This document shows, in pieces, positions 14,759 through 20,762 of a DNA stretch of 29,706 nt. The notes under the pieces were generated by a model. That model was given only the letters and a program-made list of their open reading frames with translations. It did not search any database and was not told the origin of the DNA. The translations under genes were made by a program, and so were the position numbers. Source of the DNA: a virus; the IMG/VR virus record IMGVR_UViG_3300036834_000083, positions 1-29,706 of that record. The stretch is one strand, 5' to 3'. Each line of letters begins with the position of its first letter. Within the stretch, counting starts at the first letter, position 1.

Positions 14759-15288
14759 GCTGCGATCTCCCGCAGCAGCTCTGCCGGCCGCGGCTTTTGG
14801 TACAGCCGCGCGGCGTGCGCGGCGCACCACGACGAACCCGCCAGGCAGACCTCGCCGCAATAGGCCCAGCCGGGCTCGGCCGGGTCGCCGGCGATCCACC
14901 GGCACCCGGTCTGCCGCACCTGCGGCCAGTTGAGCCGCGCCTCGAGCTGCGCCAGTAGCGGCACCGCCGGCTGCCGACGGCGGTGGACAATCCCGGCGAC
15001 CGCGTTCTTCGTCGCTCCGAGCTCGACGGCGATCTGCGTATAGGTCACCCCCTGCGCGGCGAGCTGCAGCGCCCGCGCGACGCGCTCCGCCGGCCATTGC
15101 GGGCTGACTGGCCGGACCGGCGACCATGGCCGGCCGCCGCGGCGCTTGCGGCGGTAGAGGAAATTGGCGACCGCGGCGGTGGTCGTGCCAAGCTCGCGCG
15201 CGATCGCCACGGGGCCCAGAGCCTGCGCCCGCAATTCGACCACCCGGGCGATGTCCTCGGCGCTCCACCAGCGCTGACGGGCGGTCAT
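14755..15288 (-). CDS. GcrA-like regulator with two DNA-binding domains
   Basis: 177 residues from ATG 15288, which overlaps the preceding stop by ATGA. GcrA of Caulobacter is a sigma70-dependent activator that acts at promoters carrying methylated GANTC. The C-terminal Cys/His segment is diagnostic: GCRWIAGDPAEPGWAYCGEV (C129, C144) followed by CLAGSSWCAAHAARLYQ (C148, C155, H158). Upstream are two helix-turn-helix units instead of the usual one: WWSAEDIARVVELRAQALGP with VAIARELGTTTAAVANFLYR (7-46), and QWPAERVARALQLAAQGVTY with TQIAVELGATKNAVAGIVHR (64-103). Each has the 'W-x-x-E ... IA-x-x-LG-x-T-x-x-AV' pattern. The longer frame to 15396 starts within the repeat array. It probably modulates phage or host promoters. 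Confidence 0.8.
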   Translation of the reverse strand: MTARQRWWSAEDIARVVELRAQALGPVAIARELGTTTAAVANFLYRRKRRGGRPWSPVRPVSPQWPAERVARALQLAAQGVTYTQIAVELGATKNAVAGIVHRRRQPAVPLLAQLEARLNWPQVRQTGCRWIAGDPAEPGWAYCGEVCLAGSSWCAAHAARLYQKPRPAELLREIAA

Positions 15289-15557
15289 TTCCGCGGCCCT
15301 GTCAGCCTGCGGATCTGGAAGCGCCGGATAAACGCCGGATAATTTCCCTCGGAAACCGTTCTGGACCGTCTTGGCTGCCCCGCCGGATAATCCCACCCTT
15401 TAGGGTGATTATCCGGCGGCAGCGGTCCTCCACGAGGCGAGGGCCGCCGGATAAACGCCGGATAATTCTTACCGGAAATCGGCAAAATGGCGGATTTGCT
15501 CGATTCTGCCCGCCGGATAATTGCCGGATAATGTCGATCCGGCGCCGGATAATTCAT
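15285..15557 (-). CDS. Possible 90-residue protein translated from the repeat array
   Basis: The ORF runs from ATG 15557 to stop 15287-15285. It forms ATGA overlaps with the ATPase gene at its start and with the GcrA-like gene at its end, and GGGAGG lies five bases before the ATG, so translation is likely. The product is Pro/Arg/Tyr-rich and repeats (N)YPAFIRR: MNYPAPDRHYPAIIRR, KNYPAFIRRPS and GNYPAFIRRF. The repeats come from the DNA element TTATCCGGCG, which is present in two frames and both orientations, so the DNA rather than the peptide may be under selection. No known family. It may serve only to couple translation of its neighbours. Confidence 0.45.
   Translation of the reverse strand: MNYPAPDRHYPAIIRRAESSKSAILPISGKNYPAFIRRPSPRGGPLPPDNHPKGWDYPAGQPRRSRTVSEGNYPAFIRRFQIRRLTGPRK
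15322..15552. repeat. Array of nine CGCCGGATAA elements, many at 11-bp spacing
   Basis: Copies of CGCCGGATAA start at 15322, 15333, 15381, 15445, 15456, 15511 and 15543 on the plus strand, with a one-mismatch copy at 15522 and an inverted copy at 15409-15418. Three pairs are spaced exactly 11 bp apart, about one helical turn. The inverted copy pairs with that at 15381. The spacing resembles iterons of a replication origin or a repressor array. The core TTATCC on the minus strand is shared with the DnaA box TTATCCACA, but the rest differs. The helicase-like gene lies directly beside it. Confidence 0.75.
15379..15420. repeat. Imperfect inverted repeat inside the array
   Basis: The two arms, GCCGGATAATC-CCACCCT and AGGGT-GATTATCCGGC, meet at TTTAGGG and are complementary except for a two-base bulge. 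The stem is about 18 bp. No U-run follows on either strand, so it is not an ordinary terminator. It could extrude as a cruciform or serve as a dimeric binding site. Confidence 0.6.
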
Positions 15558-16822
15558 CCGGGCCTCCCGATCACAAAAAGTCCGGTCTGCTCCTCGCGTT
15601 GCACCGGGTCGCGGTATTTGTCGAGCTTCAGAAAGTGCCGATCCTGCTTGCCGCTGAGCCAGGTGTTGATGATTTCCCGGCACTGCGTATCGTTGAGCTC
15701 GGGGAAAGCGTCCTTGACGGCAGGCGAGACGGCCCGATCGGTCGCTTTGGCGTGGGTCGTGTAGCGGCGCCCCGGCTGGGGTCCGGCGTCGATGGTGTCG
15801 AGCAGCGCGTTCGCGCGAGAGGCGGTGGCGATTTTCCACAAATCGACGGGCTGCCAACATTCGACCGTCTGCACTTTATCGCCATTGGGGTAAAGTGTCG
15901 TGCCATTGCCGACGTCGACGCCTATGAGCTTGAACCATTTGGCATTTTTAGCCGGCGGCGCAATATTTACCTTGGCCGAGTCCATACGGATCAGCAAGCG
16001 TCTTTCGTCGTCGTCTACATTGAATTGGGCAGCCTCGTCGGCAGTCATCTTGGTCAATGTGTAGACCAGTCTGCCGGCATCCTTTACGGCACTGGCGCCG
16101 CGGCCGATATCGGCATTGCCGGGATCGGCCTGCCCGCCCTTGCGGGTGTGATGCGGGAAGTCGACCGCAATGTGATGGCGGGCCGCGATGTCACTGAGGA
16201 TTTCAGCGACCATATCGAGTGCGTTGTTGTCGTTTTCCTGAACCCCGTGGGTCTTGATCAGCGGATCCAAAATGACCAGGTCGACACCGCGTCGAACAAT
16301 CGTCTCCTCGAGTGCGGCGCCAAGTTTTCCGGGAATGGTGTCGCCGTTCCGGCGCTGCTTGGCGAGCTTCAAATCGCTGCGTGAGACCGCGGCGAGAAAC
16401 AGGTAATCCTTCGTGTCGGCCTTGGTCAGCTTATAGTGAAGCTCGGCCGCCTTCACGCGCCGTCGCAGCTCGTCCCGAGAGTCCTCGAAGCACACCAGCA
16501 ACACGCGGCAGCGATCAAAGACGTGCTCGCCGATCAGCGGCCGGCCGGTGGCCAGGGAGAGCGCGCAAGCAATACGCAAGGCGGTTTTGCCGCTGGCGCC
16601 GTCGCCGAGCAGCGCGGAGAGAAATTCGCGGCAATAGAGGTTGCCGAGCAACCAGCCGCGCGGCGGGATCGGCTCGTCGTCGTCGCCATTGTCCCACTCA
16701 CCGAGGTCGATCGGCGGTTCCGGCTGCGGTTGCCGCTTCGGCGATGATGTTTGTTGAGTGTTCTGGTGTTGGCGCTTGTACGCGTCGTTGAGGCTGTTGT
16801 AAGCGGTGGTTCGTCCTAGCAT
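15554..16822 (-). CDS. RepA/AAA_25-type helicase-like ATPase
   Basis: 422 residues. The central domain is RecA-like: Walker A GDGASGKTAL (73-82), 'VLLVCFEDSRDELRRRVKAA' (107-126) and Walker B VDLVILDPLIKTHG (180-193), then 'AVDFPHHTRKGG' and 'IGRGASAVKDAGR'. This layout is found in RepA-type hexameric helicases of phages and plasmids. The C-terminal part (FPELNDTQCREIINTWLSGK) may be a small helical domain. The N-terminus (1-50) is polar and probably disordered. It likely unwinds phage DNA at the origin. The start ATG 16822 follows the upstream stop by one base; the stop overlaps a 90-codon ORF by ATGA, next to the repeat array. Confidence 0.8.
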   Translation of the reverse strand: MLGRTTAYNSLNDAYKRQHQNTQQTSSPKRQPQPEPPIDLGEWDNGDDDEPIPPRGWLLGNLYCREFLSALLGDGASGKTALRIACALSLATGRPLIGEHVFDRCRVLLVCFEDSRDELRRRVKAAELHYKLTKADTKDYLFLAAVSRSDLKLAKQRRNGDTIPGKLGAALEETIVRRGVDLVILDPLIKTHGVQENDNNALDMVAEILSDIAARHHIAVDFPHHTRKGGQADPGNADIGRGASAVKDAGRLVYTLTKMTADEAAQFNVDDDERRLLIRMDSAKVNIAPPAKNAKWFKLIGVDVGNGTTLYPNGDKVQTVECWQPVDLWKIATASRANALLDTIDAGPQPGRRYTTHAKATDRAVSPAVKDAFPELNDTQCREIINTWLSGKQDRHFLKLDKYRDPVQREEQTGLFVIGRPG

Positions 16823-16823
16823 T

Positions 16824-17438
16824 TTAACTCCCCCAATGATCGTAAGCCGCTTCTGACGTCGGTCGGCGGAAAGTGACCGGCGGCGGTTTTTCGGGCGGCT
16901 TCAGCACCTGCTCCAGTTCAAGCTGATGTGCCCGGTCTTCGGCCTGCCAGCCGTGGTCGAGGCACCACAGCACCCGGCGGCGTTCCTCGGCGCTGCCGAG
17001 CAGCACCACTCCTTCGCAGCCGGACTGCAGCCAGCGCAGCACCGAGCGGTGGACGAGTTGCGCAAAGGGTTCGTGCAGGTCGACCGCGCCGAGCCAGGTG
17101 GCGTTGCCGCAGCGCCGGTGCATCGTGTTGGGATGACGCGGGCACCAGGAGACCAGGTCGATCAGATTACCGAAACGCACCCACAGGTCGGGACGCGCGG
17201 TCAGCGGCGTGTCGGGATAGTGCACGCAAACCGGCGTAATGTAGGCGAGCTCGCCCGCCGGGTCGGGTTCGAACAGATCGTCTTTGCCGGTAAACCGGAT
17301 CGGCGCGATCCCGACGAGCTGCGCGAAGAACAGCATCGGCGCCGAAATGCCGAGCTCGTCGCACAGCTCGGCGCCGTCGGCCTCGACCAGGTTGGCGAAC
17401 GCCTGCGCCATCTCGGCGGCAAGCTGAGCGGTTTTCAT
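16824..17438 (-). CDS. Unknown protein upstream of the helicase
   Basis: 204 residues from ATG 17438 (MKTAQLAAEM), which overlaps the upstream stop by ATGA and has GGAGAGG immediately upstream. Features are a helical N-terminus, then APIRFTGKDDLFEPDPAGEL, 'WVRFGNLIDLVSWCPRHPNT', 'GNATWLGAVDLHEPFAQLVH' and 'WLQSGCEGVVLLGS'. Proteins with a 'DLV-x-W-x-P..P..R-x-G-x-A-x-WLG' segment and 'W-L-x-x-GC-x-G' are encoded beside AAA ATPase genes in alphaproteobacterial prophages, but I know no function. The Trp/Cys-rich core could be a nucleotide or DNA-interacting domain like those in primase-associated proteins; this is speculative. Confidence 0.6.
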   Translation of the reverse strand: MKTAQLAAEMAQAFANLVEADGAELCDELGISAPMLFFAQLVGIAPIRFTGKDDLFEPDPAGELAYITPVCVHYPDTPLTARPDLWVRFGNLIDLVSWCPRHPNTMHRRCGNATWLGAVDLHEPFAQLVHRSVLRWLQSGCEGVVLLGSAEERRRVLWCLDHGWQAEDRAHQLELEQVLKPPEKPPPVTFRRPTSEAAYDHWGS

Positions 17439-17773
17439 TCTCCTCTCTCCGGGTTGCGACCCGGCGGGAGAGCGGCCCGAAATTCGGCGCAAAGGCGCCC
17501 GATCGCGGAACATAAATTTTCCGCTTGCGGACGATCTGATTTTCGAGGAATATCTCGCCTGCCACGGCAGAGATATTCCCCGGCTTCGTGCCGGATCACC
17601 GGCCCGCCCTCCTCCCAGGCGGGTCTTTGATTTCTGGGTCTTGGCTTCCCTTCACTCGCTTCAATCCGCGCCGCGCAAACGGCGAAGCGCGAGTGTAGCG
17701 CCTCGGCGGCGTCGAGTCGCGCCTGAGGGCGCTCCAGGGCGGAAATAATTTTCGGGCGTGGAATATTTTCCAT
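17435..17773 (-). CDS. Small basic protein of unknown function
   Basis: 112 residues from ATG 17773, with GGGAG six bases upstream. The sequence is Arg/Pro-rich: PRPKIISALERPQARLDAAE, 'RNQRPAWEEGGPVIRHEAGE', and 'ENLCSAIGRLCAEFRAALPP'. It is coupled by ATGA to the next gene. I recognise no family. The ORF is real by context (position in a coupled operon) rather than by homology; overlapping ORFs in other frames are shadows. Confidence 0.5.
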   Translation of the reverse strand: MENIPRPKIISALERPQARLDAAEALHSRFAVCAARIEASEGKPRPRNQRPAWEEGGPVIRHEAGEYLCRGRRDIPRKSDRPQAENLCSAIGRLCAEFRAALPPGRNPERGE

Positions 17774-18082
17774 GCGCAGCTCCCTGTGGACAGATCCCGG
17801 AAGCGGTTGCGCGGTCAGCGAAATTCAGGATATTCGGACGCAATTCGAGCGTCGCGAAAAATTCGCTTGCAAAATCTCCGAAAATTTCCGAAATAATCGG
17901 GTGCCGGCCCGGATTATTTCGGTCCTCTTCAGAGGATGTGCGCAGCCCCCCTTCCGGGGGGTTGTGTATTTTCAGGGGTGATTTTCCGAGGTAGCCGCCC
18001 TCCCCTCAGCCCGGACCAAACCGCCAGCATAAAACCGTCACGGGCCGCCCGGCAACAAGCACGAATCGAGAACTTGCGCCGA
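17774..18082. other. 309-base region without a gene, with two inverted repeats
   Basis: The stretch is AT-richer than its neighbours in part. It holds an inverted repeat with arms at 17888-17901 (CCGAAATAATCGGG) and 17908-17922 (CCCGGATTATTTCGG), and a GC hairpin at 17946-17961 (six C, TTCC, six G) followed by TTGTGTATTTT on the plus strand. The first may be an operator, the second could stop transcription on the plus strand. The nearby ORFs on the plus strand (17758-17994) have no support beyond being open. No ribosome binding site or known motif was seen. Confidence 0.45.
17888..17922. promoter_or_regulatory. Inverted repeat, possible operator
   Basis: CCGAAATAATC-GGG is mirrored by CCCGGATTATTTCGG with a six-base centre. 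The half-site AAATAATC resembles the AT-rich elements at 8262 and 20322 but is not identical. It lies about 115 bases upstream of ATG 17773, so it could control the helicase operon. Confidence 0.35.
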
Positions 18083-18526
18083 TCAAGCGACGAGGCGGTG
18101 GTCCCTGAGTGGCAGCCCCCAGGCGCGGACCTGCGCCAGCATCTCGTCGACGCTGTGGGCAACCGCGACCGCGGCGCCGGCGGCGCGCAGTTTCGGAAAT
18201 ACCTCCTCCTGCCCTTCGAGGATGCGCGGCGCCCCGCGCCGGGTGCGCACAACGCGTGTTTTCGAAAGCCGGCCGCCCCGTCGACGTTTTAATTCGATCC
18301 CAAATACCAACCCTTGGAAAATCAAAAATATGTCGCAGAGGCCGCGCTTGAGGCCGATGCGCGCCAGGCGCGCGGTCTGCGCCCCCGACAATTTGACGTG
18401 GCCGACCGGCATCGAAAACCAAAATGCCGGAGGCAGCAAGAGCGCGTTCAGGGCTGAAGCGCATGCTTCATGAAGATCAATTTCGAGCGGTTCGGCGACC
18501 GTGAGGCGGAAGGGACGTGTCGGCAT
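18083..18526 (-). CDS. VRR-NUC domain nuclease
   Basis: 147 residues. The C-terminal half is a virus-type replication-repair nuclease fold of the PD-(D/E)xK type: GLKRGLCDIFLIFQGLVFGI (D65), then ELKRRRG (E78, K80), then GQEEVFPKLRAAGAAVAVAH (Q106). These agree with the family pattern 'G-x-DI ... E-x-K ... Q'. Such proteins act as structure-specific nucleases in replication or recombination; in phages they are often stand-alone. The start is ATG 18526 with GAGG seven bases upstream. It is the first gene of the leftward early operon, facing a 471-base control region. Confidence 0.8.
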   Translation of the reverse strand: MPTRPFRLTVAEPLEIDLHEACASALNALLLPPAFWFSMPVGHVKLSGAQTARLARIGLKRGLCDIFLIFQGLVFGIELKRRRGGRLSKTRVVRTRRGAPRILEGQEEVFPKLRAAGAAVAVAHSVDEMLAQVRAWGLPLRDHRLVA

Positions 18527-18611
18527 TTGAGGACCTCGCCGGGGGGAAAGCGGGGTTCCCCATTCGTACTGTAGCGCGAGGCTGCCCGCAAGCGCCGAGG
18601 CTGGCGGGCGA

Positions 18612-18651
18612 TTTTAATATTTTAATACCAGATATTGTGTTTTAATATTTT
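18612..18651. repeat. Direct repeat TTTTAATATTTT (two copies)
   Basis: Two identical 12-mers start 28 bases apart in the divergent control region, with the core AATATT being self-complementary. In this GC-rich genome such AT-rich direct repeats are likely protein binding sites or promoter parts. Confidence 0.5.
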
Positions 18652-18781
18652 CGGTTGCAGGTTTTTTGGGTTCCGCGCCACAACCTCTGCGAGTGTCCCG
18701 CGAAAAGCAACATCCGGGACAGTTAATTTCCGGTCGCAGAACGGATGTTATGGAAAATCGCCGACCTCCTCGGCTCGTGTC

Positions 18782-18825
18782 GTGAATAATGGGTGAATAA
18801 TGCGTGAAGGCGGCGTGAAGGCGGC
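18782..18825 (+). repeat. Four tandem 11-bp units (GTGAA-type)
   Basis: Units are GTGAATAATGG, GTGAATAATGC, GTGAAGGCGGC and GTGAAGGCGGC, starting at 18782, 18793, 18804 and 18815. All begin with GTGAA at an exact 11-bp period. This places the shared GTGAA on one face of the helix. It may be an operator or iteron array in the divergent control region. Confidence 0.7.
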
Positions 18826-18997
18826 GCGATGTCCGTCACGTTTTTCCCGCCAAGTATAACGCCTGCGGCGTGAAATTCATCAAATGTTCGGTCCCGGCGC
18901 CGCGTGTCGTTAACCCTATTCGCGGTTGACACGGCTTGCCTTGAAACGAAACTGTCACCGAAAAGAGCAAATACGGCCACGATCGAGAGGTTTCGCG

Positions 18998-19462
18998 ATG
19001 GCCATGCGCGGAAACGAATTTATCCGGGTGGAGCTCGACCTGCCGGTGGCGGTGGCCGAGATGCTGGTCGCGGTCGGCGCGGCGGCAGCGGCCGCACTCG
19101 ACCCCGATGCGGCGGACCAGCGCGCCGATCAGGTCGCGGCGCTGGCGGCAGCGGCAATCGTGGCGATCGCCAATGGGGTGCGGCAAGGACTGGGGGGCGA
19201 GATGCCGCCGGTCGAACCGCCGCCTGTTGAAAACGCCACCCAGCAGAGCCGCATCATCGCCGACGTGCTTGCCGCCGCCGCTGCGGGCGAAGAGTTGCGC
19301 GTGAAGGACATCGGCGAGCGCCTCGCGGCGGCCGGCGCCGACTGGCGGCGGGCGCGCCTCAACAGCGCGCTGTGGTGGGAGGCCCACAAACCCAATGGCC
19401 GGCTGCGCTCAACCCGGCACGGCTATTACCGCCTCACGCCAAAGGATGGTGATGATGTCTGA
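18998..19462 (+). CDS. Unknown protein with winged-helix-like C-terminus
   Basis: 154 residues from ATG 18998 (MAMRGNEF), preceded by GAGAGG; the frame open from 18926 lacks a ribosome binding site. An Ala-rich N-terminal half (VAEMLVAVGAAAAAALDPDA) is followed by QQSRIIADVLAAAAAGEELR, 'VKDIGERLAAAGADWRRARL' and 'GRLRSTRHGYYRL'. The end resembles a winged-helix wing (small beta hairpin with RHGYYRL), so DNA binding is possible. I do not recognise the family. It is the first gene of a short rightward unit and overlaps the next gene start. Confidence 0.6.
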   Translation: MAMRGNEFIRVELDLPVAVAEMLVAVGAAAAAALDPDAADQRADQVAALAAAAIVAIANGVRQGLGGEMPPVEPPPVENATQQSRIIADVLAAAAAGEELRVKDIGERLAAAGADWRRARLNSALWWEAHKPNGRLRSTRHGYYRLTPKDGDDV

Positions 19463-19619
19463 CGATCAACAAGAGGTCTTGCGGCGGATCCTCGAAGAAC
19501 TGGTCGCCGAAGCGCTGCGCGAGGGCCTGCTGCGCGGCCCGGCGTACCTGGCGCACGATCTCGTCGTCGGCATCATGCAGCGGCTCGCCGCCGCCGGTCT
19601 CGAAATCCGCCGGCGCTGA
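19455..19619 (+). CDS. Small helical protein of unknown function
   Basis: 54 residues from ATG 19455 (MSDDQQEVLRRILEELVAEA), or from 19452 or 19446; AAGGA lies upstream. It overlaps the end of the previous gene by 8 bases and ends two bases before the opposing gene. The sequence is one or two amphipathic helices with LLRGPAYLAHDLVVGIMQRL. No family recognised. Confidence 0.55.
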   Translation: MSDDQQEVLRRILEELVAEALREGLLRGPAYLAHDLVVGIMQRLAAAGLEIRRR

Positions 19620-19621
19620 TT

Positions 19622-20209
19622 TTACGCCCTCGCCGAATTGCCGCTCCGCCGGTTGCGGCTGCCGAGCGGCCGGCCGCGGCGCTTAGGTGCTTCCGGGTCG
19701 GGAATGCGCGACTGCGCCAGGGCTTCGGCGCCGACGTTCCAGCCGCCGTCCCACACCTGGTGCAGGTAGCTGCCCGGCGTCCACGGGTTCTGGTCGCGCG
19801 CCCGCCCTGCTTTGCCGGCGGTATGCCCAGCGTCCGAGACTTGGTGCGCCTGGTGCTCGGAGACCGCGGCCTCCTCGGCCGCGAGGCGGGCCTCGCAGTC
19901 CTCACCATTGGCGGCGGCGGGAAATCCCATCGTCGACTGGTAGCCCAACGGCTTGCCGAGCCATTCGAGGTTGCGGCGGTATTCGCGGTCCTCGGCCTCG
20001 CGCCGCTCGCCCGATTTCTCGGCCTCCTTGCGGGCCCGGTCGAAAGCGTGCAAGTTCAGACCGGCGCCCTTGATGCGCGCCCTCAGATCCTTGCGCATGC
20101 CGACCGCCTCGGCGACCGCCGCGTCGACGTCGGTGTATTCATCAAAAAATGCGAGAAAGCTGGCTTTGGTGACGTTCCCGTCGCTGTCGCCGCTGGTGGC
20201 TGCTTGCAT
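19622..20209 (-). CDS. Phage regulator-like protein with RMF-like patch and AT-hook-like tail
   Basis: 195 residues from ATG 20209, with GGAGG five bases upstream. The N-terminal half is helical: KASFLAFFDEYTDVDAAVAE, 'RIKGAGLNLHAFDRARKEAE' and 'RRNLEWLGKPLG'. This matches small alphaproteobacterial phage proteins with 'A-x-x-L-x-LKA-x-D-x-A..LRWLG-x-PLG'. Then 'NPWTPGSYLHQVWDGGWNVG' resembles the ribosome modulation factor signature 'NP-x ... W-x-GW'. The C-terminus RRGRPLGSRNRRSG looks like an AT-hook. A ribosome- or DNA-linked role is suggested by these parts only. The frame upstream to 20242 is not needed. Confidence 0.6.
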   Translation of the reverse strand: MQAATSGDSDGNVTKASFLAFFDEYTDVDAAVAEAVGMRKDLRARIKGAGLNLHAFDRARKEAEKSGERREAEDREYRRNLEWLGKPLGYQSTMGFPAAANGEDCEARLAAEEAAVSEHQAHQVSDAGHTAGKAGRARDQNPWTPGSYLHQVWDGGWNVGAEALAQSRIPDPEAPKRRGRPLGSRNRRSGNSARA

Positions 20210-20321
20210 GGACGCCTCCGGGGGCAGGGGAAATGAGGCCACGGCAAGACTAAGCGCGCGAGCTCGACAAGGGCAAGAGGGTTAAGGACGAATTTTGCAC
20301 TGTCCTGGATATTATCGTCCG

Positions 20322-20357
20322 AATATTATTTTCTTGCGCGAGATTAAATATTATTTT
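20322..20357. repeat. AT-rich repeat element between two leftward genes
   Basis: AATATTATTTT occurs at 20322-20332 and again at 20346-20356, with TTGCGCGAGA between. The 12-mer AAATATTATTTT (20346-20357) is the reverse complement of 8262-8273, and both places have a GCGCG centre, so the two elements are related. It overlaps the stop of the Cro-like gene and lies about 110 bases before the next gene's start. A common regulator's binding site is possible. Confidence 0.5.
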
Positions 20358-20590
20358 TTCCGGGGCCGGCCGCGGCCCCGCGGCACCGGATAGATGTCGG
20401 GGCGCAATTCATGATGAGGAATGCCGAAGAGCCGATGGATTGTCGCGACGTACTTCAGCGGCACCATCTTCCACATCATCACCGCGGAGCCCGTGATGGG
20501 CGGATCGAAAAGCTTGCCGAGCGCCGTAAATCCGCCGGCCTCGGCGACGGCAATTTCGATGCCAGGGTGGCGGTCGCGCTTGCTTCGCAT
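20351..20590 (-). CDS. YdaS/Cro-like phage repressor
   Basis: 79 residues. The pattern IEIAVAEAGGFTALGKLFDP, 'MMWKMVPLKYVATIHRLFGI' and PHHELRPDIYP fits the YdaS/Cro-like family ('A..AGG-x-TALAK ... V-x-x-W....VP...V-x-x-I-x-x-x-GI..HELRPDIYP'). The helix-turn-helix is in the first 50 residues. The C-terminus GRGRPRKK is basic. These proteins bind operators in lysis/lysogeny control. ATG 20590 has no ribosome binding site, while a promoter-like sequence ends only about 9 bases before the ATG, so the mRNA may be leaderless, as known for lambda cI from PRM. Confidence 0.75.
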   Translation of the reverse strand: MRSKRDRHPGIEIAVAEAGGFTALGKLFDPPITGSAVMMWKMVPLKYVATIHRLFGIPHHELRPDIYPVPRGRGRPRKK

Positions 20591-20598
20591 CTGCCAAA

Positions 20599-20627
20599 AA
20601 ATAAATCAAACTACCGCGATAAGGCAA
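20599..20627 (-). promoter_or_regulatory. Promoter-like sequence for the Cro-like gene
   Basis: On the minus strand TTGCCT (20627-20622) is followed after exactly 17 bases by TTATTT (20604-20599). Transcription would begin near 20592, two bases before the ATG. ATAAGG (20619-20624) and CCTTAT (20645-20650) form an inverted repeat around the promoter's upstream side and could be an operator. Confidence 0.35.
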
Positions 20628-20648
20628 CCCCATGGTAAGCTAGACCTT

Positions 20649-20762
20649 ATGCCCGGCGTCGCCACCAAATCCGACATCAAGCTGCTCGCCGGCAAACTGA
20701 CGCTGTTGATCTGGGCGGTCGGGCTCAACGCCGCCGCGATGATTACGATGCTGGTCTGGTAG
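20649..20762 (+). CDS. Small single-span membrane protein
   Basis: 37 residues from ATG 20649: a polar start (MPGVATKSDIKLLAGKL) and one transmembrane helix (LLIWAVGLNAAAMITMLVW). It ends directly before the next ATG (20763), so the two genes are coupled. Small phage membrane proteins of this kind occur near repressor genes, but no function is evident. The open frame upstream to 20421 is antisense to the Cro-like gene. Confidence 0.45.
   Translation: MPGVATKSDIKLLAGKLTLLIWAVGLNAAAMITMLVW

Larger units (their letters stand above)
18527..18997. promoter_or_regulatory. Divergent control region between early operons
   Basis: No gene is supported in these 471 bases. The leftward VRR-NUC operon and the rightward gene at 18998 diverge from here. 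The region contains two copies of TTTTAATATTTT (18612-18623 and 18640-18651), a near-inverted GTTAACC/GGTTGAC at 18909-18930, and four tandem 11-bp units at 18782-18825. TTGACA at 18926-18931 is a perfect -35, with no good -10 at 17 bp (AAACTG). These are typical of operator-rich phage control regions. The minus ORF 18723-18980 is not supported. Confidence 0.55.

Noticed and set aside
17758-17994. Plus-strand ORFs in the gap before the helicase operon
   Set aside because: They cross two inverted repeats, overlap the start of a supported minus-strand gene and show no family features.
18571-18622. GCCCGC/GCGGGC hairpin followed by T-rich sequence as a terminator
   Set aside because: No plus-strand gene ends upstream of it, so a terminator there has no clear client; the T-rich part is better explained by the direct repeat.
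18723-18980. 85-codon minus-strand ORF in the divergent control region
   Set aside because: It spans the 11-bp repeats and promoter-like signals, has no ribosome binding site and no recognisable feature.
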